A DNA stretch of 64,000 bases from Monodelphis domestica (taxonomy: Eukaryota > Chordata > Mammalia > Didelphimorphia > Didelphidae), in NCBI RefSeq assembly GCF_027887165.1, contig NC_077227.1, forward strand, positions 348,097,707 through 348,161,706. Direction: 5' to 3'. A model generated the notes under the pieces. That model did no database searches, was not told the origin of the DNA, and was given only the letters and a program-made list of their open reading frames with translations. Below are positions 55,530-64,000 of the stretch, piece after piece. How positions within the stretch are numbered: position 1 is the first letter of the stretch; each line of letters starts with the position of its first letter. The translations under genes were made by a program, and so were the position numbers.

Positions 55530-55660
55530 ACCTTCTATTTAATTCTAATAAAAATCCCTTGCAGTAAATGGAACAGGTAGCATTATTTTCATATTGTTAG
55601 AGAAGAAACTGAGCCAAGAGACTGTAACTTGTCCACAGTTAAACAATTAGTCTCCTGAAC
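55530..55660 (-). mobile_element. MIR fragment, reverse orientation
   Basis: 'agagaagaaactgagccaa' and 'gactgtaacttgtccacag', preceded by 'ctaataaaaatcccttgca'. Confidence 0.6.
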
Positions 55661-55799
55661 ACAGTACACACAACTTTGCAGCAATTCATTGCATAAAGTA
55701 AATCATATCTATTAGTAGGACCTGTTATTAATTGCAAGTCAAATAAAGCAGAATGCCTAGTTTTTCTCTCATTTCTCACCTGCTTATTATACAATTTAA
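55661..55799. other. No recognised feature
   Basis: Spacer. Confidence 0.4.
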
Positions 55800-55969
55800 A
55801 AGCTTGAAAAATTATAAAGTTGGAAGGGATATCCGGGGCCATCTAGTCCAAACCCATCTTTATTTTTTCAGATGGGAAAACTGAGCCCACAAAAGTCAAA
55901 ATTTTAAAGAGTTTAGACTTCAGAGATTATCTAATTCAACACCCTTATTTTACCAGCAGCCAAAGGAGA
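55800..55969 (-). mobile_element. Two overlapping THER1/MIR 5'-end fragments, reverse orientation
   Basis: 'aaagttggaagggatatcc', 'ggggccatctagtccaaac' and 'gatgggaaaactgagccca', followed by a second partial 'cagagattatctaattcaa'. Confidence 0.7.
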
Positions 55970-56165
55970 TACAGCTTCATCAGGCATCAAAGATGCCTAG
56001 GTAATTCACATGGTCACCCCAGGTCATTGCCAGTCATCCTGACTTGTCTTACCACTGAACTTTGAGAACTCTGGAAGAGAGAATGAGGCTGACAATTTTG
56101 TGTCACTCTGCCTCACTTAACTCCAATTCATAAGCAGGTCAAGACATCACCCTATGGGCATTAAC
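55970..56165 (+). repeat. Marsupial dispersed repeat, plus orientation
   Basis: 'ggtcattgccagtcatcct', 'gaactctggaagagagaat', 'gaggctgacaattttgtgt' and 'ggtcaagacatcaccctat' match, from memory, a family common in marsupials whose class I am not sure of. The piece at 43450 may be its opposite end. Confidence 0.55.
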
Positions 56166-56384
56166 TACTTTCAACAACTCACCCAATGAGTCATAATCAG
56201 AGCTGGCAGTTAGTGATCAAACCCCAGGCATTACACACCTCATTCTAACCCACTCATCTTTCTTCAATCACATCGCTTCTTAACATTATTGATGTTGTTT
56301 TCTCAAGTTCACATAGAATAAACACAGACTTTTAAAAAGCATGTCTATAATTCCACTGATATTAAAGAAACAATGGGTTTGATT
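56166..56384. other. No recognised feature
   Basis: Spacer. Confidence 0.4.
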
Positions 56385-57565
56385 TTTAAATTTTTATTTT
56401 TATTATCATTCAAAACACACTCCCATTTTGGTCCTTGTCCCAAGAGCACATTCATACAAAACCAAAACCACAAAATAAAATAATAAATACACTGATATGA
56501 AAGATAGTGGGCTTTGATCCACATCTATGCGATTCCAACAGTTCTTTCTCTGGAGGTGGATAGTATTCCCTATCATAAGTCTTTCAGGATTGTCCCAGAT
56601 CATTTTGTTACTGATAGTAGCCAAGTTTTCACAGTTGATCATCATCCAATATTGCTATTACTATGAACAATGTTCTCATGGTTCTGCTTATTTCATTCTG
56701 CATCAGTTCATGCAGATCTTTCCAATTGTTTCTGAAATCATCTTGCTTACCATTCCTTATAACACAATCGTATTCCATCACCAACATGTACCACAATTTG
56801 TTCAGCCATTCCCCAATCGATGGACATCCCCTCAATTTCCAATTCTTTGCCACTACAAAAAGAGCTGCTAAAAATATTTTTGTCCTTTTCCCTTTTTAAT
56901 TATCTTTTTGAGATATAGACCCAATAGTGTCACTACAGGATCAAAGGGTATGCATAGTATCATAGCCCTTTGGGTTTAGTTCCAAATTGCCCTCCAGAAT
57001 GGTTGGATCTTTTTCACAACTCCACTGACAATGCATTGTTGTCCTAATTTTGCCACATCCCCTCCAACATTTATCACTTTCCTTTACTGTCATGTTGGCC
57101 AATCTGATAGGTGTGTTGTTTTAATTTGCATTTCTCTAATTAAGAGTGATTTAGAACATTTTTTTCATATTATTATTGAAGCCTTTGATTTCATCTGAAA
57201 ACTGCTTGTTCATATCCTTCGACCATTTGTCAACTGGGGAATGGCTTGTATTTTTGTAAATTTGACTTAGTTCTCTATACATTTGAGAAATTAGGCCTTT
57301 ATCAGAGGAATTTGTTATAAAAAAACTGTTCCCAGTTTTTTGTTTCCCTTCTCCATCTCATAATGCTCAATATCTCTTCTTTGGTCATAAATTTTTCCCT
57401 TTTCAAAGATTTTCCAGGTAAACTATTCTATGTTCCCCCATAACATATAGTTATGGTATCACTCTTTTATATCTAAATAATATGTCCATTTTGACCTTAC
57501 TCTGGAATGGGTTGTAAGATATTGGTCTGTATAAGGGTGTCTACATGGGTTTGATTTCAAAATGA
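56385..57565 (-). mobile_element. L1 LINE 3' part (ORF2 C-terminus), reverse orientation
   Basis: About 1.2 kb, 5' truncated. The minus-strand frame 56853-56629 keeps 'EWLNKLWYMLVMEYD', the ORF2 C-terminal block also seen at 37747-38154, with a different tail. Upstream blocks follow in reverse as 'agaatggttggatcttttt', 'tttaatttgcatttctcta' and 'aggcctttatcagaggaat'. Frames are broken and no catalytic domain is present. Confidence 0.9.
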
Positions 57566-58587
57566 TGCCAACTGATGGTTTAAAAGTTTCAGATCACATA
57601 GGCAAGGTATCTATGAAACTATTTTATATAGAATAGCAGTAGGGGAGAAAATGGCATTAATTTAGAAGAAAGCTAAATTTTCTATTAAATCTGCATGTGC
57701 AGTTGGAGCAAGAATAAAAATTACCACAATAGATAAGCTGAATCTATATTATTTTCAAACACGTTCCATTGTTTAATAATCAGTTTATATCTAACAATAG
57801 ATTTTGAAAGAAGATATATAAGGTAAAGCATTTCAAAAAGGTTTTGTTTTGTTTTTTAGCCTTGGCTTAGTACTATGGGAAAATGCCCATTTTATATGAG
57901 ACTCAGGAGTGGATTACTTGAGCTCAGGAGTTTTGACTTGCAATAGGACTAAAATTATGTCTATACTAAGTCTAGAATCAATCTGGCAAGTCCTTCTGAA
58001 CATAGTTACCATGCTATTTAAAGAGGAGTGAATCTGCTCAGGTTAGAAACACAGCAGGTCACCTCAATCATTAGTGGGAACCTCACAGGAAAAAGAGAAG
58101 AAGAAGGGGAAGGAAGAAGAAAAATGCCTACTTCCCAAACATGTTGCTTTATTTCATAAAGATCAACTTTATATAAATTTCTGCTTTGTATATATATATA
58201 TATATGAAAGTATTTATTTAGCTTTAATTATAAAACTTACTTAAATAGTTACATTGGTGTGTGATATTAAGCTTATAATAAATCATAAATTAATCACTTT
58301 ATAGTTTGGGAAATATCACTTTTATTTATTTTATATATAATTATCTATATTTATCTATGTTATTTATATATTATATATAACTATATTTATTATCAATATT
58401 TTATTACTGATTTTGAGAAAGGAGGTAATATTATGACTTTTATCTGAACTCAACACTATTTCTTTATTTTTTAAGTTTCAAAAAACTTTAAAAAATTAAT
58501 TGATGATGTTTTAGTCTTTTTTCCTATAAGACTCTCAAGGAGAAAACATGGATAAAATTTGATCTATGCTCCTATCTGACTATCAGT
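57566..58587. other. Unrecognised, with AT microsatellite patches
   Basis: A (TA)n run at 58188-58205, an AT-rich patch at 58310-58400 and an A/G-rich patch at 58090-58125. No repeat family or gene recognised. Confidence 0.45.
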
Positions 58588-58722
58588 CATCAAAAATTAA
58601 AAATCTCTGCTTACCTTCTTAGAGGGAGGAGTGTAGGGAGGGAACTTGGAAATAAAAAATTTTTAGTGTATAAAATTATTTTTACATGTAATTTAGGAAA
58701 AATAAAATACTATTTTTAAAAA
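58588..58722 (+). mobile_element. Dispersed repeat 3' end (unassigned family, copy 4)
   Basis: 'tctgcttaccttcttagag', 'ggagtgtagggagggaact', 'atttttacatgtaatttag' and 'gaaaaataaaatac' are in the same order as the copies at 1, 4310 and 29870. Confidence 0.65.
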
Positions 58723-59684
58723 ATGAAATTAAAAATCTCCTGGGTTCCTGGTTTCTTCAACAAATAAATTGAGACTCACTAGGACTATGGGTTGTGGGAG
58801 TAATGAGGAAAAAAATTTTAATACACCATAAACATAAGATTTAAAAGTATCTGCATGGGCATGATATAGAAAAACCGCTTGAAATTTTAAAATCAAATTT
58901 ATTTGAAATTATAAAATCAAATTTACAATCATTTGCCACAAATGGTATGAATGAAGAATAGCTTCTACTCCAAAAGAATAAGCAATAAGAAAAGGCTCCT
59001 TTAAGGGCGATTTTCTAAAGATAAAGATCTCCTTATGACCTGTGCCAGATATAGTACAGTAGCTGATGAAAAAGAAACATTGAATCTACAAGTTTTGAAA
59101 CTAAATGTACATCTTATGACTAAGAGGATTCTTTTCAGGAGACAGACTTTCAGTCTGCTCAGTCACTGAATGGGATACATTTTCCAAAAGATACTTGACT
59201 ACCCTATATACTGTTGCTGTTTTATTTGGAGGAGGAAGATGGGAAGCAAAGGACTCCTCATTCCCCTCAGATCAGTTCCCACAGGAAGGAAACTTACAGA
59301 TGAGGGGCTGTGAATCTTTGAGTTAAATGAGAAGTGTCAGGGAAAGACACTGTGGTTCCTCAGAGGTTCTTGGAAATTGAAGGATGCTGTGTATTCTCTA
59401 TAGAGCATTAGGCTTTTGAACCGTTAGACAAAGAACATTTTTATTTCTTTTGATGTCAATTTCCACAAACATTTTCAGACAGAATCCCTAAATTCTCTCA
59501 CTGTTTATAATAGTAAACCATTCTGAGAGAATTTAAATAATATCCCCAGAAGTAATTTTGAAATAATGTCTTAAGTTTTTAAATTCATAGATTTAGAACT
59601 AGAAGTTCAGTTTTAGGGGGAAGTTTGAGACCTAAGATTTCATCAGCATAGGGGAACTCTGAATGTCCAAACTCCCTCCTCTGA
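58723..59684. other. Unrecognised stretch
   Basis: Nearly 1 kb with no repeat or coding signature I can name. Confidence 0.4.
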
Positions 59685-59800
59685 TGGAGATGAGAAATTG
59701 ATCTGTAAATTACAGAGGTCAATTGACTTGCCCAGGGTCATACAACTACCAGAAGTCATAGACTGGACCAGAATAAAGTCTTCAAGGCTTTAAGACTGCT
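59685..59800 (-). mobile_element. MIR fragment, reverse orientation
   Basis: 'atctgtaaattacagaggt', 'tgacttgcccagggtcata' and 'caactaccagaagtcatag'. Confidence 0.65.
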
Positions 59801-60007
59801 TCTCAAAAAGGGTCCTTAGTCTAATTAGTTAGGTCTGATCTAACAGTCTTGTTTTTAGCAAATGAGCAAATGCTAGCCTAGAAGGGGGAAATGTCATGAC
59901 CAACATAGCCCAGTTAGTAACAGACTTAGCATTCCATTCTGAGAATGCTGACCAGAGAGGGTCTAATACTTTCTGCAGAACCCCTACTGTTTTGATTTTT
60001 CTACATT
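59801..60007. other. No recognised feature
   Basis: Spacer. Small opposed frames at 59829-60123 overlap the next SINE. Confidence 0.4.
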
Positions 60008-60238
60008 CTCCCTTTTTATTGTTATTCCATCTAAATCTTAATGACCCCATTTGGGGTTTTCTTGGCAAAGATGAATCACTAACATGGTATGCCATTTCCT
60101 TCTCCTGCTCATTTTATAGATGAGGAAACTGAGGCAAACAGGGTTCAGGGACTTGCCCAGGATCACATAACTATGTTTCTGAGAGTGGATTTGAACTGAT
60201 TCTAGGCTCAACCTCCTATCCACTGCAGCACCTACCTT
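60008..60238 (-). mobile_element. RTE-tailed SINE, reverse orientation
   Basis: 'tttggggttttcttggcaa', 'gccatttccttctcctgct', 'gatgaggaaactgaggcaa' and 'gcccaggatcacataacta', then a reversed head near 60235. Confidence 0.85.
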
Positions 60239-60267
60239 TCCTTTGTATTCCTTTAAAAATCCAAGGA

Positions 60268-60470
60268 GAGGAGGAAGCTCTATGGCCCAGTGGATTGAGA
60301 CCCAGGCCTAGAGACAGTAGATCTTAGGTTCAAATATTAACTCAGACACTTTCTATATGTGTAACTCCGGGCAAGCCACTTAATTCTCACTGCCCAACCC
60401 TTACCACTCTTCAGTCTTGGATCCAATACACAGTATTGAGACTAAGAGAGAAGGTAAGGGTTTTTTAAAA
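60268..60470 (+). mobile_element. CORE-SINE, WSINE/Mar3-like
   Basis: 'ctctatggcccagtggatt', 'actccgggcaagccactta' and 'acacagtattgagactaag', then 'aaggtaagggttttttaaa'. Confidence 0.85.
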
Positions 60471-60664
60471 AATCAAAGGAGACAGTTCCAAGAACAAGCA
60501 TTCTTGTCCAGAACAACTCCTTTTTCCACAAAAGGCTAAGAACGGATACACAAGCTTTAATAGCCTAATACTACACCAAGATTTTGGAACACTGTATAAA
60601 TTATGGTTTAAAATACTTTAGAAATTGGTTTCCCTTATAACCGTTATTCACCTTTCTTTAGCTT
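60471..60664. other. No recognised feature
   Basis: Spacer upstream of the CTCF-like motif. Confidence 0.4.
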
Positions 60665-60679
60665 CCACCAGGGGGCGCC
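60665..60679 (+). promoter_or_regulatory. Strong CTCF-like binding motif
   Basis: CCACCAGGGGGCGCC matches the CTCF core (CCASYAGRKGGCRS) at every position. It is a GC-rich island in AT-rich DNA and lies outside the SINEs flanking it, about 1.5-2.2 kb upstream of the CpG-rich segment. By motif orientation a bound CTCF would face the plus direction. Occupancy cannot be judged from sequence. Confidence 0.65.
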
Positions 60680-61147
60680 AAAGATCACAGCAAAAACCTA
60701 GCAGTCTGCCTAAAGTTTCTATTGTCAGAGAGTTTCTTGCATTGCCTTCTTTGTGGTGTCTTGTCCAGACTAATAAGCAATAGAGACAAGAAATACTAAT
60801 AAGCAATAGAGACAAGAAACCCTCCTGAATAGATAACAGAAAAAAAAATATAGCCAGCCCTCCAGGGTTGAATGAGCTGCAAGGATAGATGATTAGACTC
60901 CCAGAATGGTTTTGTAATCATTAAAAAGTAAATTCAAAAAATGAAAATGTTTTTAGAATCTACATGAACACTGGTGATATACCTGCCAGATCACTTTTGC
61001 CTTAAAGGTCAGCTTATCTCTTTTCCTAATTCCCTCTACTCCCAAAATAAAAATATATTAAGTTTCCCTGTGTGGCTTAAGCAAATTTTTATAAATTTGA
61101 AGGGAGAAGAACTGAATTCTCAGTTCTCTTTGGGATCATTTATCCTA
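60680..61147. other. Unrecognised, with a 26-bp tandem duplication
   Basis: Two copies of 'actaataagcaatagagaca...' lie at 60769-60794 and 60795-60820, one base apart in sequence. A 68-codon frame at 60974-61180 shows no domain. Confidence 0.6.
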
Positions 61148-61272
61148 TTCTGTAATTCAGTTCAACAAACATTTTATTAAGTGCCTTCTCCGGAAAGGGG
61201 ACTGCAGGAGGCTGGGAATAAGGACAAAATTCCAATTGGAGTTTGCCTTCTAAAGGAGAAGTTCAAAGTCTG
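61148..61272 (-). mobile_element. L2 3' end, reverse orientation
   Basis: 'ttcaacaaacattttatta', 'agtgccttctccggaaagg' and 'ggctgggaataaggacaaa' are reversed L2 3' terminal blocks, diverged. Confidence 0.6.
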
Positions 61273-61314
61273 GCTTCTGGAATTACAAATCTTTCCCTGA
61301 AAGAAACTAGATTC

Positions 61315-61450
61315 CAGCTAGTCCAGGCCCATTATTTTACAGATGAGGAAACTGAAATGCAGGAAGATTGTGACTTACTCAAAATCAGCAGATAATTAAG
61401 TATTAGAAGCAGAATTTGAAGCTCAGTCCTCAAAGCCAAGACTTTCTGCA
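61315..61450 (-). mobile_element. THER1/MIR SINE, reverse orientation
   Basis: 'ccattattttacagatgag', 'gaaactgaaatgcaggaag' and 'gacttactcaaaatcagca' are in order. Confidence 0.75.
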
Positions 61451-61477
61451 AAGACAGTTAATAAACTAGCTATTAAT

Positions 61478-61730
61478 TAGGCCAGTGGATGGAGTGCAGG
61501 ACCTGGAGTCAGAAAGATATATCCTTCAGTTAAAATCTGTCCTCAGACATTTACTAGGTGACCTTGGACAACCCACTTAACTCCATTTGCCTCAGTTTCT
61601 TCATATATAAAATGAGCTGGAAAAGGAAATGGCACACTACTTCAGTATCTTTCCAAGAAAATCCCAAATATAATCTGAAGAGTAGGACATGGCTGAAAAA
61701 GGACTCAACAACAACAGTTATTAGCACCAC
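61478..61730 (+). mobile_element. RTE-tailed SINE, near full length
   Basis: 'ggccagtggatggagtgca', 'gacctggagtcagaaagat', 'gcctcagtttcttcatata', 'gtatctttccaagaaaatc' and 'gaaaaaggactcaacaaca'. Confidence 0.85.
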
Positions 61731-61804
61731 AGGCAAATTGTCAGGAAGTAGGCAAGGGACCCTGTGGAAACAGATAATAACAACTAGCACTAGGAAAGAG
61801 TTTA

Positions 61805-61955
61805 AATGCTAACACACTCCATCCTCACTTTACAGAGGGGGAAACCAAGACCAAAAGAAGTTAACTTTCACCAAGTTCACACAAGTTAAGTGTAAGTGGC
61901 AAGATTTTAACGCAGATACTCTGAACCCAGAGTCGGGTGCCTTCCCCCTTTCTGT
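61805..61955 (-). mobile_element. MIR SINE, reverse orientation, last repeat before the CpG-rich segment
   Basis: 'ctcactttacagaggggga', 'aaccaagaccaaaagaagt' and 'actctgaacccagagtcgg' follow reverse MIR order. Confidence 0.65.
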
Positions 61956-62160
61956 AACCGCCTTCCAGTGAGAGCATTGCCCCTCTAACTCGGGATCTGG
62001 AGCCAACCAAGGAGGAAGAGCTCAGACCCATCTTGGGCCAGAACTGGCTCACCCACCTGATCTGCTAAGGATCCCTGAGATTGTATTCCCACTGAGGGGA
62101 GCGTTTCCTCCGTGTCTCCAAGTTGACATGGAGGGCTCTGAAGGACCCCAGACTCCCAAG

Positions 62161-63000
62161 TGTCCCCAGTTTGTTATCTATTGAACTGTGTGTTTGCAAA
62201 CAGGTCGACTCTAGCTGCAAGGGATGTCTGTCCTCTCTCATTCTCCAGGGCTGAGCAGGGAAGTTCGCCTAATGCCCTGCTTTGTCCTGAGCTTATTCCT
62301 CAGGGAAACCCCTCCTTCTGCTCTCTCACCATTCAAAGTGCCTTTCACGGCCCTGCAGTTAAAGGACCGTGGCCAATTCGATCCCCCAGAGGCTCCTCTA
62401 ACCCCACCGCAGCCCTGGCACGTCCGGAAGTCTCGGCCTCCTTCCTGGCATCATAAGAGCTCTTCGCTTACTTTCCACAGATTCCTTCCCTGCTGCACCC
62501 CACCCCAACCACACCTCCCAGTTCCCCTGCATCAGCCTCAAACTTCTCTCTGGTTCTTTCACCCTGGTGTATTTCACCCTCCTCACAAGTAAAGAGCGAG
62601 AGTTCCCACTTCTGCGTCTTGTCAAGTGAACTGGGAATAAGAGGGAGCTGGCCGCTTCCCGGTCGCTCCCCTCTCTTGCTTCTCCTCCCAAGGCAGCGCC
62701 AGGCTGGGGACTCCCTAGCCAGGAAACTTAATTCACTCTCCCCAGCTCTCTGTCCCTCCCCCACTAGACCCAGCCCTCCCGAGAGAGAGGGAGAACGAGA
62801 GCAAAGCAGCTCGCATCTGCTGTTTGGCTGCAGCCACAGCTTCAGGTAGTCGCCTCTCCTCCCCAGAAGTCACTGGCTCCGCGCTCGCTAGTCACTGTCT
62901 CCCCAGGCCCTTGCTAACAAGGTAGGTGGCTATTCTGGGACTCCTTCTGCTCGTTTCTAGGCGTCCCCTTCACTGGTTCTTTGTCCTAGGGCTGAGCAGT
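62161..63000 (+). promoter_or_regulatory. CpG-enriched segment, probable promoter
   Basis: By eye about 25 CpGs fall in 840 bp, against a CpG-poor background elsewhere in the window. The segment is GC-rich, free of recognised SINEs and LINEs, holds a CCAAT box in 'ggccaattcg' (62371-62380) and shows no TATA box. This fits a weak CpG-island promoter. The plus direction is inferred from the donor-like site at 62922. Overlapping frames of 76-122 codons on both strands are expected by chance in GC-rich DNA and show no domain. Confidence 0.6.
62760..62921 (+). other. Possible noncoding first exon with strong splice donor
   Basis: The 3' boundary is set by AAG|GTAGGT, a near-consensus donor with intronic GT at 62922-62923. 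The 5' limit is not visible, and 62760 is only a guess placed at the start of the last CpG cluster. There is no ATG with a meaningful frame, so it would be 5' untranslated sequence of a gene lying beyond 64000. An alternative, weaker donor (CAG|GTAGTC) lies at 62846. I do not recognise which gene this belongs to. Confidence 0.4.
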
Positions 63001-63949
63001 CACAATGTTTGTTTAAAGGAGTGAGGGGAGTGCTTTAAGGAGTGGTATAGGGATGGGGGCGTGGGTAGGGACTAGGCAGAGGAACTTCAAGTGATGCTCC
63101 TGCCTGTATTGTAGAAAAGAAGGACTCAAGAGGAGGCAGCCAAAGATAAAGGCAATCGCTTTAAGACCTGTCATTCATTTGACTGCGCCTTTTGCCCAGG
63201 TGCTAGAAGGGTTCCTCACACCCCTACCCCCTCTGTTTCCATTATCTGAGCTTTCCAAGGAAGGTTAAAACCGGCTTTGGATAGTTCTGAAGCTGGAGAC
63301 TACTTCATCCCCATGGGAGTTTTCTTTTCCCAGCAGGATTATCAAATAAATACAGTAGCAATAAAAACCTTTTGCACAGAGACTTGAGAACTTTCTCCTG
63401 CATTGATCTGCATAGAGGTTTCAGACCGGAAGTTTATATTTCTGAAGACATAGCATTCTGATGATTTGACCTATTTTTTCATTCATTATCTGGTCCACAT
63501 TAACAACTTGGAAATGCACACTTGTTGCCAGAGTACCAAATTATCTGTTGTTTGGAATATTAAGACTCAAATGCAGGAAAGTTGGAGCACCCCAAATCAG
63601 TGGCCTAAGTTAAAATGAGATTTGAAAAGAGAAAGCACTGCTGAAAAGAAAGTTTAAGTTTGGTGTCACCCACAGAAGCTAATGCAGCTTTCCATTGTGC
63701 TAGAAGTGGATGGGGATATGGCAGCTGGCATTTTTAGGGGCAGAAGGTCTGTCAGAATAATCATTGTATTCTATTTAGAATTTTTGTTTCTAGAATGTGT
63801 GGGAAGTGTGGCTTAAAAGAGAGTAAAAGATGGAAAGGTGGAGAGGAGAAGACTATGTAGATGGCAGCTACCTTGGACAGAAGTGCATATGAAAATTCTC
63901 TTTGTTCTGGGAGGATGCCTGGATCAGGGAATTCTGTGTTAGGAGAGAA
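63001..63949. other. No recognised feature; possible first intron
   Basis: CpG density drops sharply after 63000. No repeats were recognised over about 950 bp, which is unusual for this window. Confidence 0.4.
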
Positions 63950-63972
63950 ATGATATGATATGATATGATATG
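63950..63972. repeat. (TGATA)4 microsatellite
   Basis: Four perfect TGATA units plus a partial unit. Confidence 0.95.
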
Positions 63973-64000
63973 TGGTTGGAAGAAGAAGGAAGGAATCCCA

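Noticed and set aside
62160..62849. Several 76-122 codon frames on both strands in the GC-rich segment
   Set aside because: Overlapping frames on both strands are expected in GC-rich DNA. None shows a domain, and one begins at TTG rather than ATG.
62846..62851. Alternative splice donor CAG|GTAGTC
   Set aside because: Weaker than the AAG|GTAGGT donor at 62922. Kept only as an alternative.
1..64000. CRISPR array, tRNA, rRNA, snRNA or operon-like structure
   Set aside because: No regularly spaced unique-spacer repeats and no complete RNA-gene signature were seen. tRNA-like blocks belong to SINEs.

Overview
This 64 kb window looks like marsupial intergenic DNA ending in a probable promoter. The organism call rests on the repeats. 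There are many diverged tRNA-derived CORE-SINEs of the Mar1/Mar3/WSINE-like types, and many SINEs whose tail resembles the 3' end of RTE/BovB LINEs. L2, CR1/L3, RTE and L1 LINEs are abundant, along with MIR/THER1 SINEs and hAT-type elements. An Australian marsupial is my guess from the SINE types, but the order is not certain. I know these families from memory and aligned them by eye; no database was searched. There is no bacterial or phage content.

No protein-coding gene could be supported. The longest reading frames have simple explanations. Those at 13065-13824 are translations of a perfect (TTC)142 tract. Those near 18693-19181, 23553-23840, 35969-36388, 37747-38154 and 56629-56853 lie in LINE remnants, some of them antisense to the LINE. 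The frames at 62160-62849 are non-stop frames of a GC-rich region.

Layout. 1-10 kb: SINEs, including a tandem array with a 128-bp period (6905-7560), and a short, internally deleted L1 insertion with a clear target-site duplication (4928-5033). 10-16 kb: a CR1/L3 element carrying a hAT-type element and a second, unclassified insertion, then an L2 copy running into the (TTC)142 tract and L1 3' fragments. 16-24 kb: a possible LTR remnant, L2 copies and an L1/HAL1-like nest. 24-30 kb: mostly unrecognised DNA with scattered SINEs. 30-33 kb: an RTE-clade LINE split by an LTR. 34-43 kb: L2, L1 and L3 fragments. 44-49 kb: SINE pairs and two hAT-type elements. 48.7-51.7 kb: an L2 split by a larger insertion that contains a solo LTR with 4-bp target duplications. 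52-59 kb: an AT-rich block, a solo LTR inside an L1, and a second large L1 fragment. 60-64 kb: a strong CTCF-like motif at 60665, then a CpG-enriched segment (about 62.16-63.0 kb) with a CCAAT box and a strong splice-donor sequence (62922). This segment is best read as promoter plus noncoding first exon of a plus-strand gene whose body lies beyond the window.

The window therefore reads as a long upstream flank of one gene, built mainly from layered transposon insertions. I did not find a convincing new multi-gene system. The items most worth checking are the putative promoter/exon, the CTCF-like site, the long GAA/TTC tract, the 128-bp SINE array, the LTRs, and a dispersed 3'-end family with four plus-strand copies whose 5' part I could not assign.
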